Virus record (IMG/VR): IMGVR_UViG_3300025009_000151
Coordinates: 1-49,888 of that record
DNA from: a virus
Reading direction: 5' to 3' (one strand)
DNA: 49,888 bases
The translations under genes and the position numbers were made by a program. Below, one piece after another: positions 13,619-22,000 of the stretch (within the stretch, counting starts at the first letter, position 1; the number at the start of each line of letters is the position of its first letter). Under the pieces are notes generated by a model, which was not told the origin of the DNA, made no database searches, and saw only the letters and a program-made list of their open reading frames with translations.

Positions 13619-13866
13619 TAATATCTCCCCCTCAACTCATTTTTTATACTAAACATTCTACCTACATCGCCTTTGCCTACGGGGTAGCTATCTCCATCGT
13701 CATCAATAATTCTGTAGTCTTTTACTTTACCGTTATTATACCTTTCTGTGATAACAGGATACTCTTTACCTTTAGTGAAATTAGTATATCTGTCTTTAAT
13801 AAATATTAATACTTTACCATCCAAGTTAAGAGTTGTACTTACATGATACTTGCCGTAAAATCTCAT
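13618..13866 (-). CDS. Hypothetical beta-rich protein (82 aa)
   Basis: ATG 13866 with a G-run upstream; TTG 13872 is a less likely start. Contains KVLIFIKDRYTNFTKGKEYP and YRIIDDDGDSYPVGKGDVGR, typical of small phage regulatory or tail-associated domains. Function unknown. Confidence 0.6.
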   Translation of the reverse strand: MRFYGKYHVSTTLNLDGKVLIFIKDRYTNFTKGKEYPVITERYNNGKVKDYRIIDDDGDSYPVGKGDVGRMFSIKNELRGRY

Positions 13867-13961
13867 CCACAAACCGCCCCCCCCTACTCAACTCATTTTT
13901 TACATTATACTAAGCATAAAACTATAAGTCAATACCTTTTTTAAAGTTTTTTACATAAATA

Positions 13962-13983
13962 AAACCACCGTTTAAGGTGGTTT
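13962..13983 (-). terminator. Rho-independent terminator
   Basis: AAACCACC (minus 13983-13976) pairs with GGTGGTTT (13969-13962), followed by TATTT. It ends the operon from the HTH gene to the small membrane protein. Confidence 0.75.
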
Positions 13984-13988
13984 GAAGG

Positions 13989-14264
13989 CTATTCTTTATC
14001 TTTTTTATTCTCTTTGTTTTTCTTATCGGGCTGCGACATTATATATGCAGTAGCCCATGTCACCCATATCACCACAAGATTAAGACCGTGTGAAAGTATT
14101 GTAGCACCGAGATCAATACGCCTGATAAGTAGATTCTCTGGAGTCGGGTAGGTAATGTTAGGCGTATGGGTTAATGATAGCATCGTGCATATTAATGCTA
14201 GACATAGAGTTACTTTGTTAAACAAAGTCATTAAAGTATCCCCCTCGTTATTTTCTTGTTTCAT
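13989..14264 (-). CDS. Small membrane protein (91 aa)
   Basis: Two hydrophobic helices (VTLCLALICTMLSLTHT and HGLNLVVIWVTWATAYIM) are linked by a polar segment. The C terminus is very basic and acidic (DKKNKENKKDKE). Two starts have ribosome binding sites: ATG 14264 and the internal ATG preceded by GAGGGGGAT. No holin or other role can be assigned. Confidence 0.6.
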   Translation of the reverse strand: MKQENNEGDTLMTLFNKVTLCLALICTMLSLTHTPNITYPTPENLLIRRIDLGATILSHGLNLVVIWVTWATAYIMSQPDKKNKENKKDKE

Positions 14265-14265
14265 T

Positions 14266-14847
14266 CTATGACCCCCTGTTAGTATTTAGTACCTTTGCTA
14301 CAATCTTTTCTACCTTATTAGCAGGCTTGACTTCATTACCCCACACGTACCAACCGGGAGTACGGTCACGGGCAAACAATTCAAGCCTTGGTACATCTCC
14401 ACACAGTTCAACTATTTTGTCCCTAACTTCGTCAGGTTTACGGCTATGCTCTCTTACCCTAGAATCTATAATTTGATGAACTTTACGACTTAACACTTTG
14501 GGCGATCCTTTTTTACCAAGTATACATATCTCTGAGTTAGCCCTAGTGTAAGCACCTAAGCCCCAGAACCACCCATCAGATTTTTTATTCTTTTTAACCC
14601 AATTAAAAGCTATAGTTTTGTAACTAAACCCCCAAGCATTTACTAATTCTAAAGACTCCGGCAAGCAAGGAAAAGTAGCCCACAAAAATAAAAAACAATC
14701 CTTATCCGTTAGCATTTGTATTGGGATATTTTTTAACTCTTTAATCGGTAATGTACTGTAATGGTTAGTAACTTCTTTACTAGGAGGGACGGATTTAGTA
14801 TTATAACTCCAAGGCGGGTCAGCATAGATAATTTTAAATCTACTCAA
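14266..14847 (-). CDS. MT-A70-family DNA N6-adenine methyltransferase
   Basis: The catalytic DPPW motif (residues 10-13 from the TTG start) follows SRFKIIYA. Also present is the FLWATFPCLPE stretch and the later GWFWGLGAYTRANSE. Phage members of this family methylate adenine in DNA, usually for protection. TTG at 14847 was chosen because GGAGG sits 7 nt upstream; a start at 14862 would leave the site inside the gene. Overlaps the primase-helicase stop. Confidence 0.85.
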   Translation of the reverse strand: MSRFKIIYADPPWSYNTKSVPPSKEVTNHYSTLPIKELKNIPIQMLTDKDCFLFLWATFPCLPESLELVNAWGFSYKTIAFNWVKKNKKSDGWFWGLGAYTRANSEICILGKKGSPKVLSRKVHQIIDSRVREHSRKPDEVRDKIVELCGDVPRLELFARDRTPGWYVWGNEVKPANKVEKIVAKVLNTNRGS

Positions 14848-16727
14848 CGTATTACCTCCCATGTCTCTTTATTCCCTCTACCTTTCCCAGACTCAGAAAC
14901 TTTTCTAATCTCTTTCTCCTTAGCTAACTTCTCAAGCAGTTGGCCAGTCTTCTTAGGGCCACATCCTGTTACCGCCCTTGCCTCATCCGTTGTAAACGAG
15001 TTAGCACTATACAGCCCACGTATCTTTTCATATACACTGTCCTCTACTTCTACCTCAGTCCTGTACATGAGTTCGCCTGGCTCACTCATTTCAATGTTAA
15101 TCTTACAGCGAGGCGGTTTAGCATAGCCCCTGAACTCCCTCTCTACACTCACCACACCATCTTCTTTAAGGTCTAAGTAAAATGCACTCTCAGTGAAAGC
15201 GTGTAATAGTGCTGAGCCGAGCATCTTTTGACCTCCACGTTTACTAAAACTTGATTTCTTATAGTGGTGAACGACCATGACTGCTGTGTTGTATGTAAAG
15301 TGTAACGATTTCAACCACACTAGAATAGGGCGTAAGTCCTTACTACTGTTCTCGTCAGCATCACCAAGCATTAAATAAAGAGGGTCAAATATAACAAGCA
15401 CTGGTTTAATCCTGATAATCTGTTTCTCAATGTGTAGCTTGTCCTCGGCTTCGGTTAAACAAAAACCTTTATTATTGAGAAAGTATAACGGTAAATCAGG
15501 AGGAAAACTCGCCTCTATAATGTTACCATTAACGTCAGCTTGTCCCTCTAACAAGCCCTTACTGTGGACAACCTTCCGCATCCTGTCCTGCATGATCCAT
15601 TCAGAGTTTTCCTCTTGAATGATTAGCACCGGCCCCTGTTTATGTACCTTACAGCCTAAGAACGGTTCTCCCGAAGCCACTGATGCAGCAAAGTCCGTAG
15701 TGAGAACTGATTTAAACGTCTTAGGTTGCCCTGACACGAAACCGTGACTATCCTCAGCCCACCAATTCTCAACAAGCCAACGCTCCTTCTGTACTTTCTT
15801 ACCCATAAGCTCCGAGTACGACGTACATTCACGATCAACCTGTTCATTCTTTATACCCTCCTCTAACCCGTCTGTTTTTTCTATCTGATTGTCTAACCTG
15901 ACGGTCTCATCATGCCTGCCTGCAAACTTATTCCAAACACTCTGCTCAAGTATTAAGCGTACCTTGTCTTTAGGTACTTTCGCCTCCTCAAGAAGTCTCT
16001 GCAACTCCCACAACCTAGCCGATCTATCCCTATCCCGTGTGGCCTCACTCATGGGAGTATTCAGCAGTTCCCAAGTCCTAGCAATAATTTTCCGCTTATA
16101 TGGATACAATAACTCCCGTAAGTCTAGCTCAGGCTCGTCCTCCACATCTCCGATAACAACCTCTGCACCTTTAGTGTGAATAAAACTCTTAACATCGTAA
16201 ATAGCTTTTGTGGCTTGAATAACTTTGCCCTGCTCACCTTCCGCACCACGTTTAAAGTTAATCGACCCCGGCACTCTAAACACTCGGCTGATATTCCAGC
16301 AACCCTTATCCGCACCTAACGTGTAAGTGAGTTCTCGGTTAATCTTATTAAACTGCTCATTATCTAAACTCTCATTAAGTAACCACACAGCCTGATAGTT
16401 ACCAGGACTCGACTCCCACAACATAGTAGGCTTAGGGTTAATCTTAGTCATAGGCACTCTACCGGGGCGTTTGTCTAGGTCAGCCCACAACATATTAAGG
16501 TTAACTACGTCCTCATTGCGTGTGGGTTCCTTATACACGGCAAGGCCAAAGTAAACGTCACGCCCTAACTCTTGCGCCTTTATAATAGAAGGAAGTAGTT
16601 TATGCTTGTCCTTCGGCCATTTATAAAACTCCTCATCCCACGACCCTGTGGTTGTGGGATCATTTGACGATATACTAACGTAACCCTCGCCTTGCTTGTC
16701 CCACAAATAAAAAGGTATCTTTAACAT
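14844..16727 (-). CDS. Primase-helicase (RepB/AEP-like primase plus RecA-type helicase)
   Basis: 627 aa. The N-terminal half contains LNMLWADLDKRPGR (WADLD 81-85) and a conserved WNISRVFRVPGSINFK, both typical of RepB-like archaeo-eukaryotic primases. The C-terminal half has Walker A GQPKTFKS (333-340), LVIFDPLYLM and TAVMVVHHYKK, as in RepA/AAA_25 helicases. It should prime and unwind the origin for the phage Pol A. It overlaps the cytosine methyltransferase upstream and the MT-A70 gene downstream, so all are one transcript. Confidence 0.85.
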   Translation of the reverse strand: MLKIPFYLWDKQGEGYVSISSNDPTTTGSWDEEFYKWPKDKHKLLPSIIKAQELGRDVYFGLAVYKEPTRNEDVVNLNMLWADLDKRPGRVPMTKINPKPTMLWESSPGNYQAVWLLNESLDNEQFNKINRELTYTLGADKGCWNISRVFRVPGSINFKRGAEGEQGKVIQATKAIYDVKSFIHTKGAEVVIGDVEDEPELDLRELLYPYKRKIIARTWELLNTPMSEATRDRDRSARLWELQRLLEEAKVPKDKVRLILEQSVWNKFAGRHDETVRLDNQIEKTDGLEEGIKNEQVDRECTSYSELMGKKVQKERWLVENWWAEDSHGFVSGQPKTFKSVLTTDFAASVASGEPFLGCKVHKQGPVLIIQEENSEWIMQDRMRKVVHSKGLLEGQADVNGNIIEASFPPDLPLYFLNNKGFCLTEAEDKLHIEKQIIRIKPVLVIFDPLYLMLGDADENSSKDLRPILVWLKSLHFTYNTAVMVVHHYKKSSFSKRGGQKMLGSALLHAFTESAFYLDLKEDGVVSVEREFRGYAKPPRCKINIEMSEPGELMYRTEVEVEDSVYEKIRGLYSANSFTTDEARAVTGCGPKKTGQLLEKLAKEKEIRKVSESGKGRGNKETWEVIR

Positions 16728-17692
16728 CCGGCAGCCCCCTTAAAGACTTTAACTATCTGACGTGCTAATTGATAAGCGAGTAAACACGGAACTCCGTTAC
16801 CAATTATGCGATACTGTGCTGATAAACTAATGTCATCCTTAAAGACGTACCAATCAGGTATAGACTGAATACGCATACACTCACGGACAGTAAACCTTCT
16901 TAACCTTTTGTTTAATTTCCTTAAACCGTAATGGTTAATTAAGAATTGGTGTGGGTTATTGCCTATATTATTTGTGATAGTGTGAGCAGGTTTATTTACG
17001 TCAAATACTCTCACATTCTCTTGACCTGAGTTACTTATAGACTTACTCTTTAACCGGTCTAAAGTATACTGAGGTAACTCCCCCATACTCTCATTATTCA
17101 ACTCAGGTAAGCCACTTATCACATCTCGTAACACTCTCCATTTATGCTCCGGCCATTCTTTCGGCCATTCAAACGTAACGCCTAAATCATTCCGCATCCC
17201 CACAATAAATACTCTCTCACGTTTCTGTGCTACCCCGTAATGCCAAGCATTTAACACCTTCCAATACACAGTGTAACCTAGCTTAGTAAACTCCTGTACC
17301 AAACCCTCAAAAGTATGAATGTGTTTCTTACTCACTATGCCTTTAACATTCTCGAACAGAAACCACTTAGGCTTTAACTCATCTACCTTATTAAGATAGT
17401 CCCACACAAGTTTACCCCTCTCACCTGACTCCCCTGCACCTTTACCGGCTACGCTAAAGTCCTGACACGGAGGCCCACCGATTAACCCATCAATCTTACC
17501 ACACAGTTTTTTAAAGTTTACCTTAGTAATATCCACACATCTAATGTGATTACCTAAGTTATCAGAGTAAGCCTTAACCGCTTGCTTGTCCATGTCACAC
17601 GCCCACACAATCTTAAAGTCTTTCATAAATCCTATATCAAGGAACCCTCCACCGGAGAATACACTAATTACTCGCTGCTTTATCAGTAACAC
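16721..17692 (-). CDS. C5-cytosine DNA methyltransferase
   Basis: Contains the S-adenosylmethionine loop FSGGGFLDIGF, the catalytic PCQ motif (C76 in GGPPCQDFS), WFLFENVKGI (ENV motif) and the C-terminal RLRRFTVRECMRIQ. Length 323 aa is typical. It methylates cytosine at carbon 5; the target sequence cannot be predicted. No restriction enzyme is adjacent, so a protective role is likely. The start is uncertain: GTG 17692 sits on AGGAGG itself, so CTG 17686, 5 nt downstream, may be used. Confidence 0.9.
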   Translation of the reverse strand: MLLIKQRVISVFSGGGFLDIGFMKDFKIVWACDMDKQAVKAYSDNLGNHIRCVDITKVNFKKLCGKIDGLIGGPPCQDFSVAGKGAGESGERGKLVWDYLNKVDELKPKWFLFENVKGIVSKKHIHTFEGLVQEFTKLGYTVYWKVLNAWHYGVAQKRERVFIVGMRNDLGVTFEWPKEWPEHKWRVLRDVISGLPELNNESMGELPQYTLDRLKSKSISNSGQENVRVFDVNKPAHTITNNIGNNPHQFLINHYGLRKLNKRLRRFTVRECMRIQSIPDWYVFKDDISLSAQYRIIGNGVPCLLAYQLARQIVKVFKGAAGC

Positions 17693-17870
17693 CTCCTCTT
17701 TTAGACCTGGGCGGCCACTCGTCCGGCAAATGCTCCTCTCGGATAATCCATGCCCAGCCTACCTTCTCAGCCTTTAGAACACCTTTCTCGATAGCATACA
17801 GGACTTGCTTATAGTTTTTACCGTACAGCTTGCCCACCTGTTCTATCGTAAGCAACCTATTATTTACCAA
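17664..17870 (-). CDS. Excisionase/MerR-like HTH protein
   Basis: From the TTG at 17870, the protein reads MVNNRLLTIEQVGKLYGKNYKQ with a following VLYAIEKGVLKAEKVGWAWI: a winged helix of the HTH_17 (excisionase) type. GAGGTG is 7 nt upstream of the TTG; GTG 17879 has no room for a ribosome binding site. It is the first gene of the leftward operon and overlaps the methyltransferase. Without an integrase it is more likely a transcriptional regulator or plasmid-type Xis. It could bind the palindrome at 17926. Confidence 0.65.
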   Translation of the reverse strand: MVNNRLLTIEQVGKLYGKNYKQVLYAIEKGVLKAEKVGWAWIIREEHLPDEWPPRSKRGGVTDKAASN

Positions 17871-17925
17871 TCTTATCACCTCGTATTCACAGTATAAACT
17901 ACTGCTCAGAAGAATACAATAATTA

Positions 17926-17944
17926 TTTCGTAAAATTTACGAAA
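17926..17944. promoter_or_regulatory. 19-bp palindromic operator between divergent operons
   Basis: TTTCGTAAA (17926-17934), A, TTTACGAAA (17936-17944) is perfect. It lies 5 bp before the -35 box of the rightward promoter and near the start of the leftward HTH gene, so it is placed to control both. Confidence 0.65.
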
Positions 17945-17949
17945 AAGTA

Positions 17950-17978
17950 TAGACAAGCACTTAAACGTATGTTAAGAT
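17950..17978 (+). promoter_or_regulatory. Main rightward promoter for the replication region
   Basis: TAGACA (17950-17955), 17 nt, TAAGAT (17973-17978), each one mismatch from consensus. It leads to GTG 18006. Confidence 0.7.
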
Positions 17979-18005
17979 ACATTCAGACGAGAGGAGAGGA
18001 TAATT

Positions 18006-18419
18006 GTGGAAGAAAGATTACCAAAGATTAGCATAACTAAAGAGGGTGAAACTAAAACTTACGAGGCCCAACACCTTATAATGCTGTTTGAGCATGACCC
18101 CAAGGGTACTAAAATCACCATAGACATAGACGCAGACTTTGAGCATCAAGTAAAAACATTTAGAGAGTTAGCAAACTCCATAGCGGGCAACATTAAAAAA
18201 GCGGAAATGCCTCCACACTCTAAAGGTTTAGCCTTGTCTATCTTAGTAGGTGCATTAGGTGCAGCAATGGAACAGGTCGCTGACGATAACGCCGAGATAC
18301 TAGCAGATTACTTCGCTGGGGAGATGATTACAGATGTACGGGGTAGTAGCGTTCAAAGGGGTAGAGGAAGTAGTAAGAAGGGTACACCGGGAAAAGGAAA
18401 TGGTCTTAGGTTGGTCTAA
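18006..18419 (+). CDS. Hypothetical acidic protein (137 aa)
   Basis: GTG start with GAGGAGAGG upstream. First part has a beta/alpha pattern (KISITKEGETKTYEA), then a helical region (LALSILVGALGAAMEQVADD) and a Gly/Arg/Lys tail. No family recognised. First gene of the long rightward operon, so an early role is likely. Confidence 0.65.
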   Translation: MEERLPKISITKEGETKTYEAQHLIMLFEHDPKGTKITIDIDADFEHQVKTFRELANSIAGNIKKAEMPPHSKGLALSILVGALGAAMEQVADDNAEILADYFAGEMITDVRGSSVQRGRGSSKKGTPGKGNGLRLV

Positions 18420-18654
18420 TAAAATCAAGGACAAGTACCCCACACTTAAAGTGTATGTTTACAGTTGTTTACACGCAACCGAGCCTCCCACAGATGGACA
18501 AGCCAAGAAGAATCAATTGTGGTGTCCGTACTGTGTAGAGTACCGTAAATTCAAGCATGACGGGACTAGGTTAGTATGTCCTGTCTGTGAAGTAAGTACA
18601 GATGATTTCTACACAAAAAAGTATAATAAACTATTCGGTAAGGTTAAAGCATAG
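18400..18654 (+). CDS. Small zinc-ribbon protein
   Basis: Two CxxC pairs (WCPYCVEY and LVCPVCEVS) spaced 17-19 residues apart form a zinc ribbon. ATG 18400 is proposed because upstream codons overlap the previous gene; a longer frame starts at 18334. Function unknown; such proteins are common phage transcription or nuclease adaptors. Confidence 0.65.
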   Translation: MVLGWSNKIKDKYPTLKVYVYSCLHATEPPTDGQAKKNQLWCPYCVEYRKFKHDGTRLVCPVCEVSTDDFYTKKYNKLFGKVKA

Positions 18655-18679
18655 GATATAGTCAGGAGGTGAATTGATA

Positions 18680-18898
18680 ATGAAAAAATACATTACACGT
18701 AAGAACCAAGAAGTTGAAGTTATAAAAAACGCACAAGGCGAAATCAAAAGATGCTGTGCCGAGTGTAGGAACTATCAGGATATAATGCTCGGATCATATG
18801 GATGCGGAGGTTTTAGGTGTTCTAGGTACGAAAATTGTAATGACTGTTTAAATAATTTAACGGCAGGTTGTTTTAAACCAGACCCGCAAACGTCTTAA
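18680..18898 (+). CDS. Cysteine-rich small protein
   Basis: About 72 aa with 9 cysteines in RCCAECRNY, GYGCGGFRCS-like and NCNDCLNN clusters. ATG 18680 has AGGAGGTG 8 nt upstream. It may bind two zinc ions or a metal cluster. No family recognised. Confidence 0.65.
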   Translation: MKKYITRKNQEVEVIKNAQGEIKRCCAECRNYQDIMLGSYGCGGFRCSRYENCNDCLNNLTAGCFKPDPQTS

Positions 18899-18900
18899 AC

Positions 18901-20211
18901 ATGAAATACAAATTCAAAATCAAACCTTTTGACTACCAAAGAAAAATACTAAAGTTAGCACTACAAAAGAAAAAGTACGCCCTCTGGCTAGATCCCGGCT
19001 TAGGTAAAACAAAGTTAGCGGTAGATTTCTGTGGCTGCCTCAATATAATGAAAGGCGTTAATCGTGTTCTTGTTGTATGCCCTAAGTCAGTCAAGGGTGT
19101 ATGGCAAGAGGAGATAGCCCAACACCTTCCCACAATACTTAAACTAGCTTTCAAAATTACTACATACCAGTACCTTGTACTACATGAGAAAGAGTACGCA
19201 AAATGGCAACCACAAGTAATAATAATAGACGAAAGCCATATGCTTGCCAATCCTACCGCCAAGCGATCCAAGTGTGTAAAAAGGTTGGCTAAAGGAGTAC
19301 CGTATCAACTACAGTTAACCGGGACTCCACAACCTAACAACTGCCTTAATTTGTGGAATCAGATAGACACATTATACCCCGGCGTATTAGGTAAATACTC
19401 AAACTTTAAGCAAAGGTACGCAGAGTTTGACTACTTCGGTTTCAAGGTCATCCGCTGGAAAAACCTTGACGAGTTAAGACACAAGATAAGGCCGTACCGT
19501 GTACGTGTTAAGAAGGATGACGTACTGGAACTACCGCCGAGGACGTACCAAAAAATACCCGTTACTCTAACCGGCGCACAAAAAACCGTCTACGATAAAA
19601 TGAGGAAAGATTCTCTCATAAAATTCTCCGAAGTGCAAACTGTAACCGCCGACATACTCTTAACACAAATGTTAAGGTTACAGCAAATCACTGGAGGATT
19701 CACCACAGATGATGACGGCAACGTACTTGATGTTGGCGACGCTAAACTGAAAACTTTAGAAGAACTCTTACCAACGTACGCCGCAAACGGTAAGGTAGTG
19801 GTATTTTGTAGATTCTTACACGAACTCAATCAAATTGTGGAGTTGTGTAAGAAGTTAAAACTAAACCCCGTACAAATCAGGGGAGGTATGAAGGATGCTG
19901 ACAGGGACAATGCGAGAAACTCTTTCCAAAGTAATAAAGATACTAGAGTTATCGTCTGTCAAATCAAAGCCGGAGGAATCGGGATTACACTTCATGCCGC
20001 AGCTACTGCAATCTTTTATTCAACAGGATACGAACTCGACGTATACATTCAAGCCTGCGACCGAATACACAGGATAGGGCAGACTAAACCAGTGCTTTAC
20101 CTACACCTAGTTGCACAACGTACCATTGACGAGGATATATTCAAAGCACTACAAAACAAAGAAAAACTTAATGAAGTCATAGTAAATAATTTTAGGGAGG
20201 TCTTTAAATAA
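18901..20211 (+). CDS. SNF2-family helicase/ATPase
   Basis: 436 aa. Walker A is LDPGLGKTK, motif II is IIDESH, motif III LTGTP, and the C-terminal half ends with QACDRIHRIGQT (motif VI). Phage SNF2-like proteins are usually thought to remodel protein-DNA complexes or help replication and recombination. There is no clear ribosome binding site; its start is 2 nt after the previous stop, so reinitiation is likely. Its stop overlaps the next ATG (TAATG). Confidence 0.9.
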   Translation: MKYKFKIKPFDYQRKILKLALQKKKYALWLDPGLGKTKLAVDFCGCLNIMKGVNRVLVVCPKSVKGVWQEEIAQHLPTILKLAFKITTYQYLVLHEKEYAKWQPQVIIIDESHMLANPTAKRSKCVKRLAKGVPYQLQLTGTPQPNNCLNLWNQIDTLYPGVLGKYSNFKQRYAEFDYFGFKVIRWKNLDELRHKIRPYRVRVKKDDVLELPPRTYQKIPVTLTGAQKTVYDKMRKDSLIKFSEVQTVTADILLTQMLRLQQITGGFTTDDDGNVLDVGDAKLKTLEELLPTYAANGKVVVFCRFLHELNQIVELCKKLKLNPVQIRGGMKDADRDNARNSFQSNKDTRVIVCQIKAGGIGITLHAAATAIFYSTGYELDVYIQACDRIHRIGQTKPVLYLHLVAQRTIDEDIFKALQNKEKLNEVIVNNFREVFK

Positions 20212-20423
20212 TGGCTACTTATGAAACAACAATTAAAATACGTATTGACTCAGGCACTAAAAAATCAGTAGGTAAAAAAGTTAACCGCATACTCAATACC
20301 ACAAAATCTAAGTGGTTTGCCGACGCTAACGGTGAGATAGTATCCGTCACAGCCGTTCCGGTGAATGAGATTATCATTGTCAAGGAGGACGAGTATGAGG
20401 GCGAAGAAAAGATTCAATCCTGA
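20211..20423 (+). CDS. Hypothetical protein (70 aa)
   Basis: ATG overlaps the helicase stop with AGGGAGG upstream. Beta-rich (ETTIKIRIDS, SVTAVPVNEIIIVKE) with an acidic end. No family recognised. Contains the start of the next small gene. Confidence 0.6.
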   Translation: MATYETTIKIRIDSGTKKSVGKKVNRILNTTKSKWFADANGEIVSVTAVPVNEIIIVKEDEYEGEEKIQS

Positions 20424-20499
20424 TAAATGCGTACCGTTGGTATTTACCGTCATGGTGATATTGTGGTCAATCGCATTATCACCCCTCTACTTTAAATAA
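20395..20499 (+). CDS. Tiny membrane protein (34 aa)
   Basis: ATG with AAGGAGG 6 nt upstream, inside the end of the previous gene. Product MRAKKRFNPDKC then a hydrophobic helix (VPLVFTVMVILWSIALSPLY). Basic N terminus and single helix suggest cytoplasmic N terminus. Function unknown. Confidence 0.55.
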   Translation: MRAKKRFNPDKCVPLVFTVMVILWSIALSPLYFK

Positions 20500-20560
20500 T
20501 CTAACTAACCGACAACATGGACAAGCACAAGGGAGAGTGATAATCTAGGAGGTGTAGACA

Positions 20561-20878
20561 TTGCCTCTACCAGAGATATGCTCATCACATGAAAAACGAG
20601 AAACACTCGGCTATGCGTCAACTCCGAAAGCCCTAATATGCCCTGAGTGTGGAGAGTCACTTGACATATTCACGTTAGTACACATAGCCAAGCATGGTTA
20701 TACCCGTGACGAGTTCTTGGACAAGTACCCTGAGTATGACTCACATGGTTATTGGGGTACAGCATGGCACTTGTCAAAGTGTTGTGTACCTGGGTGTAAG
20801 TCAGGCGTAGCATCCGTGAGGTATTGGACGTGCAGAACTCACGCATTGAAGCAGTTAAAGAAGGGGGAGAAGATATGA
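20561..20878 (+). CDS. C2H2/Ros-MucR-like zinc protein
   Basis: TTG start with AGGAGGTG 8 nt upstream. ALICPECGESLDIFTLVHIAKHGYTRDEFLDKYPEYD resembles the MucR/Ros zinc fold and the KHG-T-x2-E-Y pattern. A second Cys/His set (KCCVPGCKS..YWTCRTH) follows. Either a DNA-binding protein or an RNA adaptor. Its stop overlaps the next ATG. Confidence 0.65.
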   Translation: MPLPEICSSHEKRETLGYASTPKALICPECGESLDIFTLVHIAKHGYTRDEFLDKYPEYDSHGYWGTAWHLSKCCVPGCKSGVASVRYWTCRTHALKQLKKGEKI

Positions 20879-21336
20879 GTAACTTGAAAGTACCGGGAAT
20901 AAAAAGAATTAACGCTTTGAAGGAAATACTTAAAAACATACGTAAGGAGAAATTTAAACAGATTAACGACAACTACCCTGAGAGTGCTTATATTGAAACG
21001 GCAGATGAGCATTTTAATGTAAAACCGTTGAAAGATGAGTTTAACTCAGTCCTCAGAGAAATTAAAAAGTTAGAAGAAAAGGCAGATAACATACTGCGCC
21101 ACATACGCTCTATAACACATGAAGGTGAATTTAGTTGTGTTGACTATAACAACTGTTACCTAGACAGTTATAGCAACAGTTCCACATACGGTAAAATGGT
21201 GTTAAAGTTTTCAAATGCTAGGCAAGAGGCTATCATGCTACTGGACGAGAATATCAACCGACTAACTGACAAGTTGTGGACATGCACTACTGTAGAACAA
21301 TGTAATGAGGTAATTGAACTCGCTAAATCTCTATAA
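20875..21336 (+). CDS. Helical protein of unknown function (153 aa)
   Basis: ATG 20875 overlaps the previous stop (ATGA) with GGGGGAGAAG upstream. Mostly coiled coil (FNSVLREIKKLEEKADNILR). No family recognised. Ends just before a consensus promoter, so it closes a transcript segment. Confidence 0.6.
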   Translation: MSNLKVPGIKRINALKEILKNIRKEKFKQINDNYPESAYIETADEHFNVKPLKDEFNSVLREIKKLEEKADNILRHIRSITHEGEFSCVDYNNCYLDSYSNSSTYGKMVLKFSNARQEAIMLLDENINRLTDKLWTCTTVEQCNEVIELAKSL

Positions 21337-21341
21337 AAATC

Positions 21342-21370
21342 TTGACAACACTATCTTAAACATTTATAAT
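21342..21370 (+). promoter_or_regulatory. Perfect sigma-A consensus promoter
   Basis: TTGACA (21342-21347), 17 nt, TATAAT (21365-21370). It feeds the DNA polymerase unit. Confidence 0.9.
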
Positions 21371-21398
21371 TAAAGACAACGCTTAAAGGAGAGTTGTC

Positions 21399-21611
21399 AT
21401 GGACATAGGACTTACAAACGGCAAGTATCTTCCTATTAAAGAGCGTATCAAGTTTCACATAGACGAGGCCAAGGCTTACCAAGCGGAGATTGACGAGCGA
21501 GGTAATATACCGGCTGTCTATGACCACAAAGAGTTTATACAATGGCACAAGAAGCAGGCCAAGATATTATTAGAGGAGGCTAAACAATGTTTAGACAGAA
21601 AGAAAAAATAA
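21399..21611 (+). CDS. Helical protein (70 aa)
   Basis: ATG with AAAGGAGA upstream. IDEAKAYQAEIDERG and EFIQWHKKQAKILLEEAKQC form amphipathic helices. No family recognised. Overlaps the next gene. Confidence 0.6.
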   Translation: MDIGLTNGKYLPIKERIKFHIDEAKAYQAEIDERGNIPAVYDHKEFIQWHKKQAKILLEEAKQCLDRKKK

Positions 21612-22000
21612 CCGCAGCACTATTCCTACTCAACGCCGTTAAAGAGGACGCTAAGAAATTCACCGCACCACAACTTACCACAACTTCAAAGGCCGTGTTG
21701 GTACAGAGTATCGTAAGTAAGATTGAATTAGCTGAGGAAGAATTACAGGAGGCAATGAAAGGCGATCCTGTAGACGTTTCCGAGGACTCCACAGGCATAG
21801 AACCTCCTGTTGAGGAAGAACCCGACACCGTAGAAGAATCTGAGCAAGAGGAAAAGAGATTGGATAAGCACAAAGAGATAGACAGGACAGCCGGAGATAA
21901 GTACATGAAAAGTATTCTTAACCCCGGCAAGAAAAAGAAAATCGTCTACCCTGACGACTTAGAGGTGAATGAGGACGATGACGATTTCATCCTCGAATAA
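21587..22000 (+). CDS. Acidic protein preceding the polymerase (137 aa)
   Basis: Helical N terminus (ITAALFLLNAVKEDAKKF) then a long acidic tract (EPPVEEEPDTVEESEQEE) and a DDDDF end. Low-complexity acidic tails are common in phage SSB or processivity proteins, but no domain proves this. It overlaps the polymerase start. Confidence 0.6.
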   Translation: MFRQKEKITAALFLLNAVKEDAKKFTAPQLTTTSKAVLVQSIVSKIELAEEELQEAMKGDPVDVSEDSTGIEPPVEEEPDTVEESEQEEKRLDKHKEIDRTAGDKYMKSILNPGKKKKIVYPDDLEVNEDDDDFILE

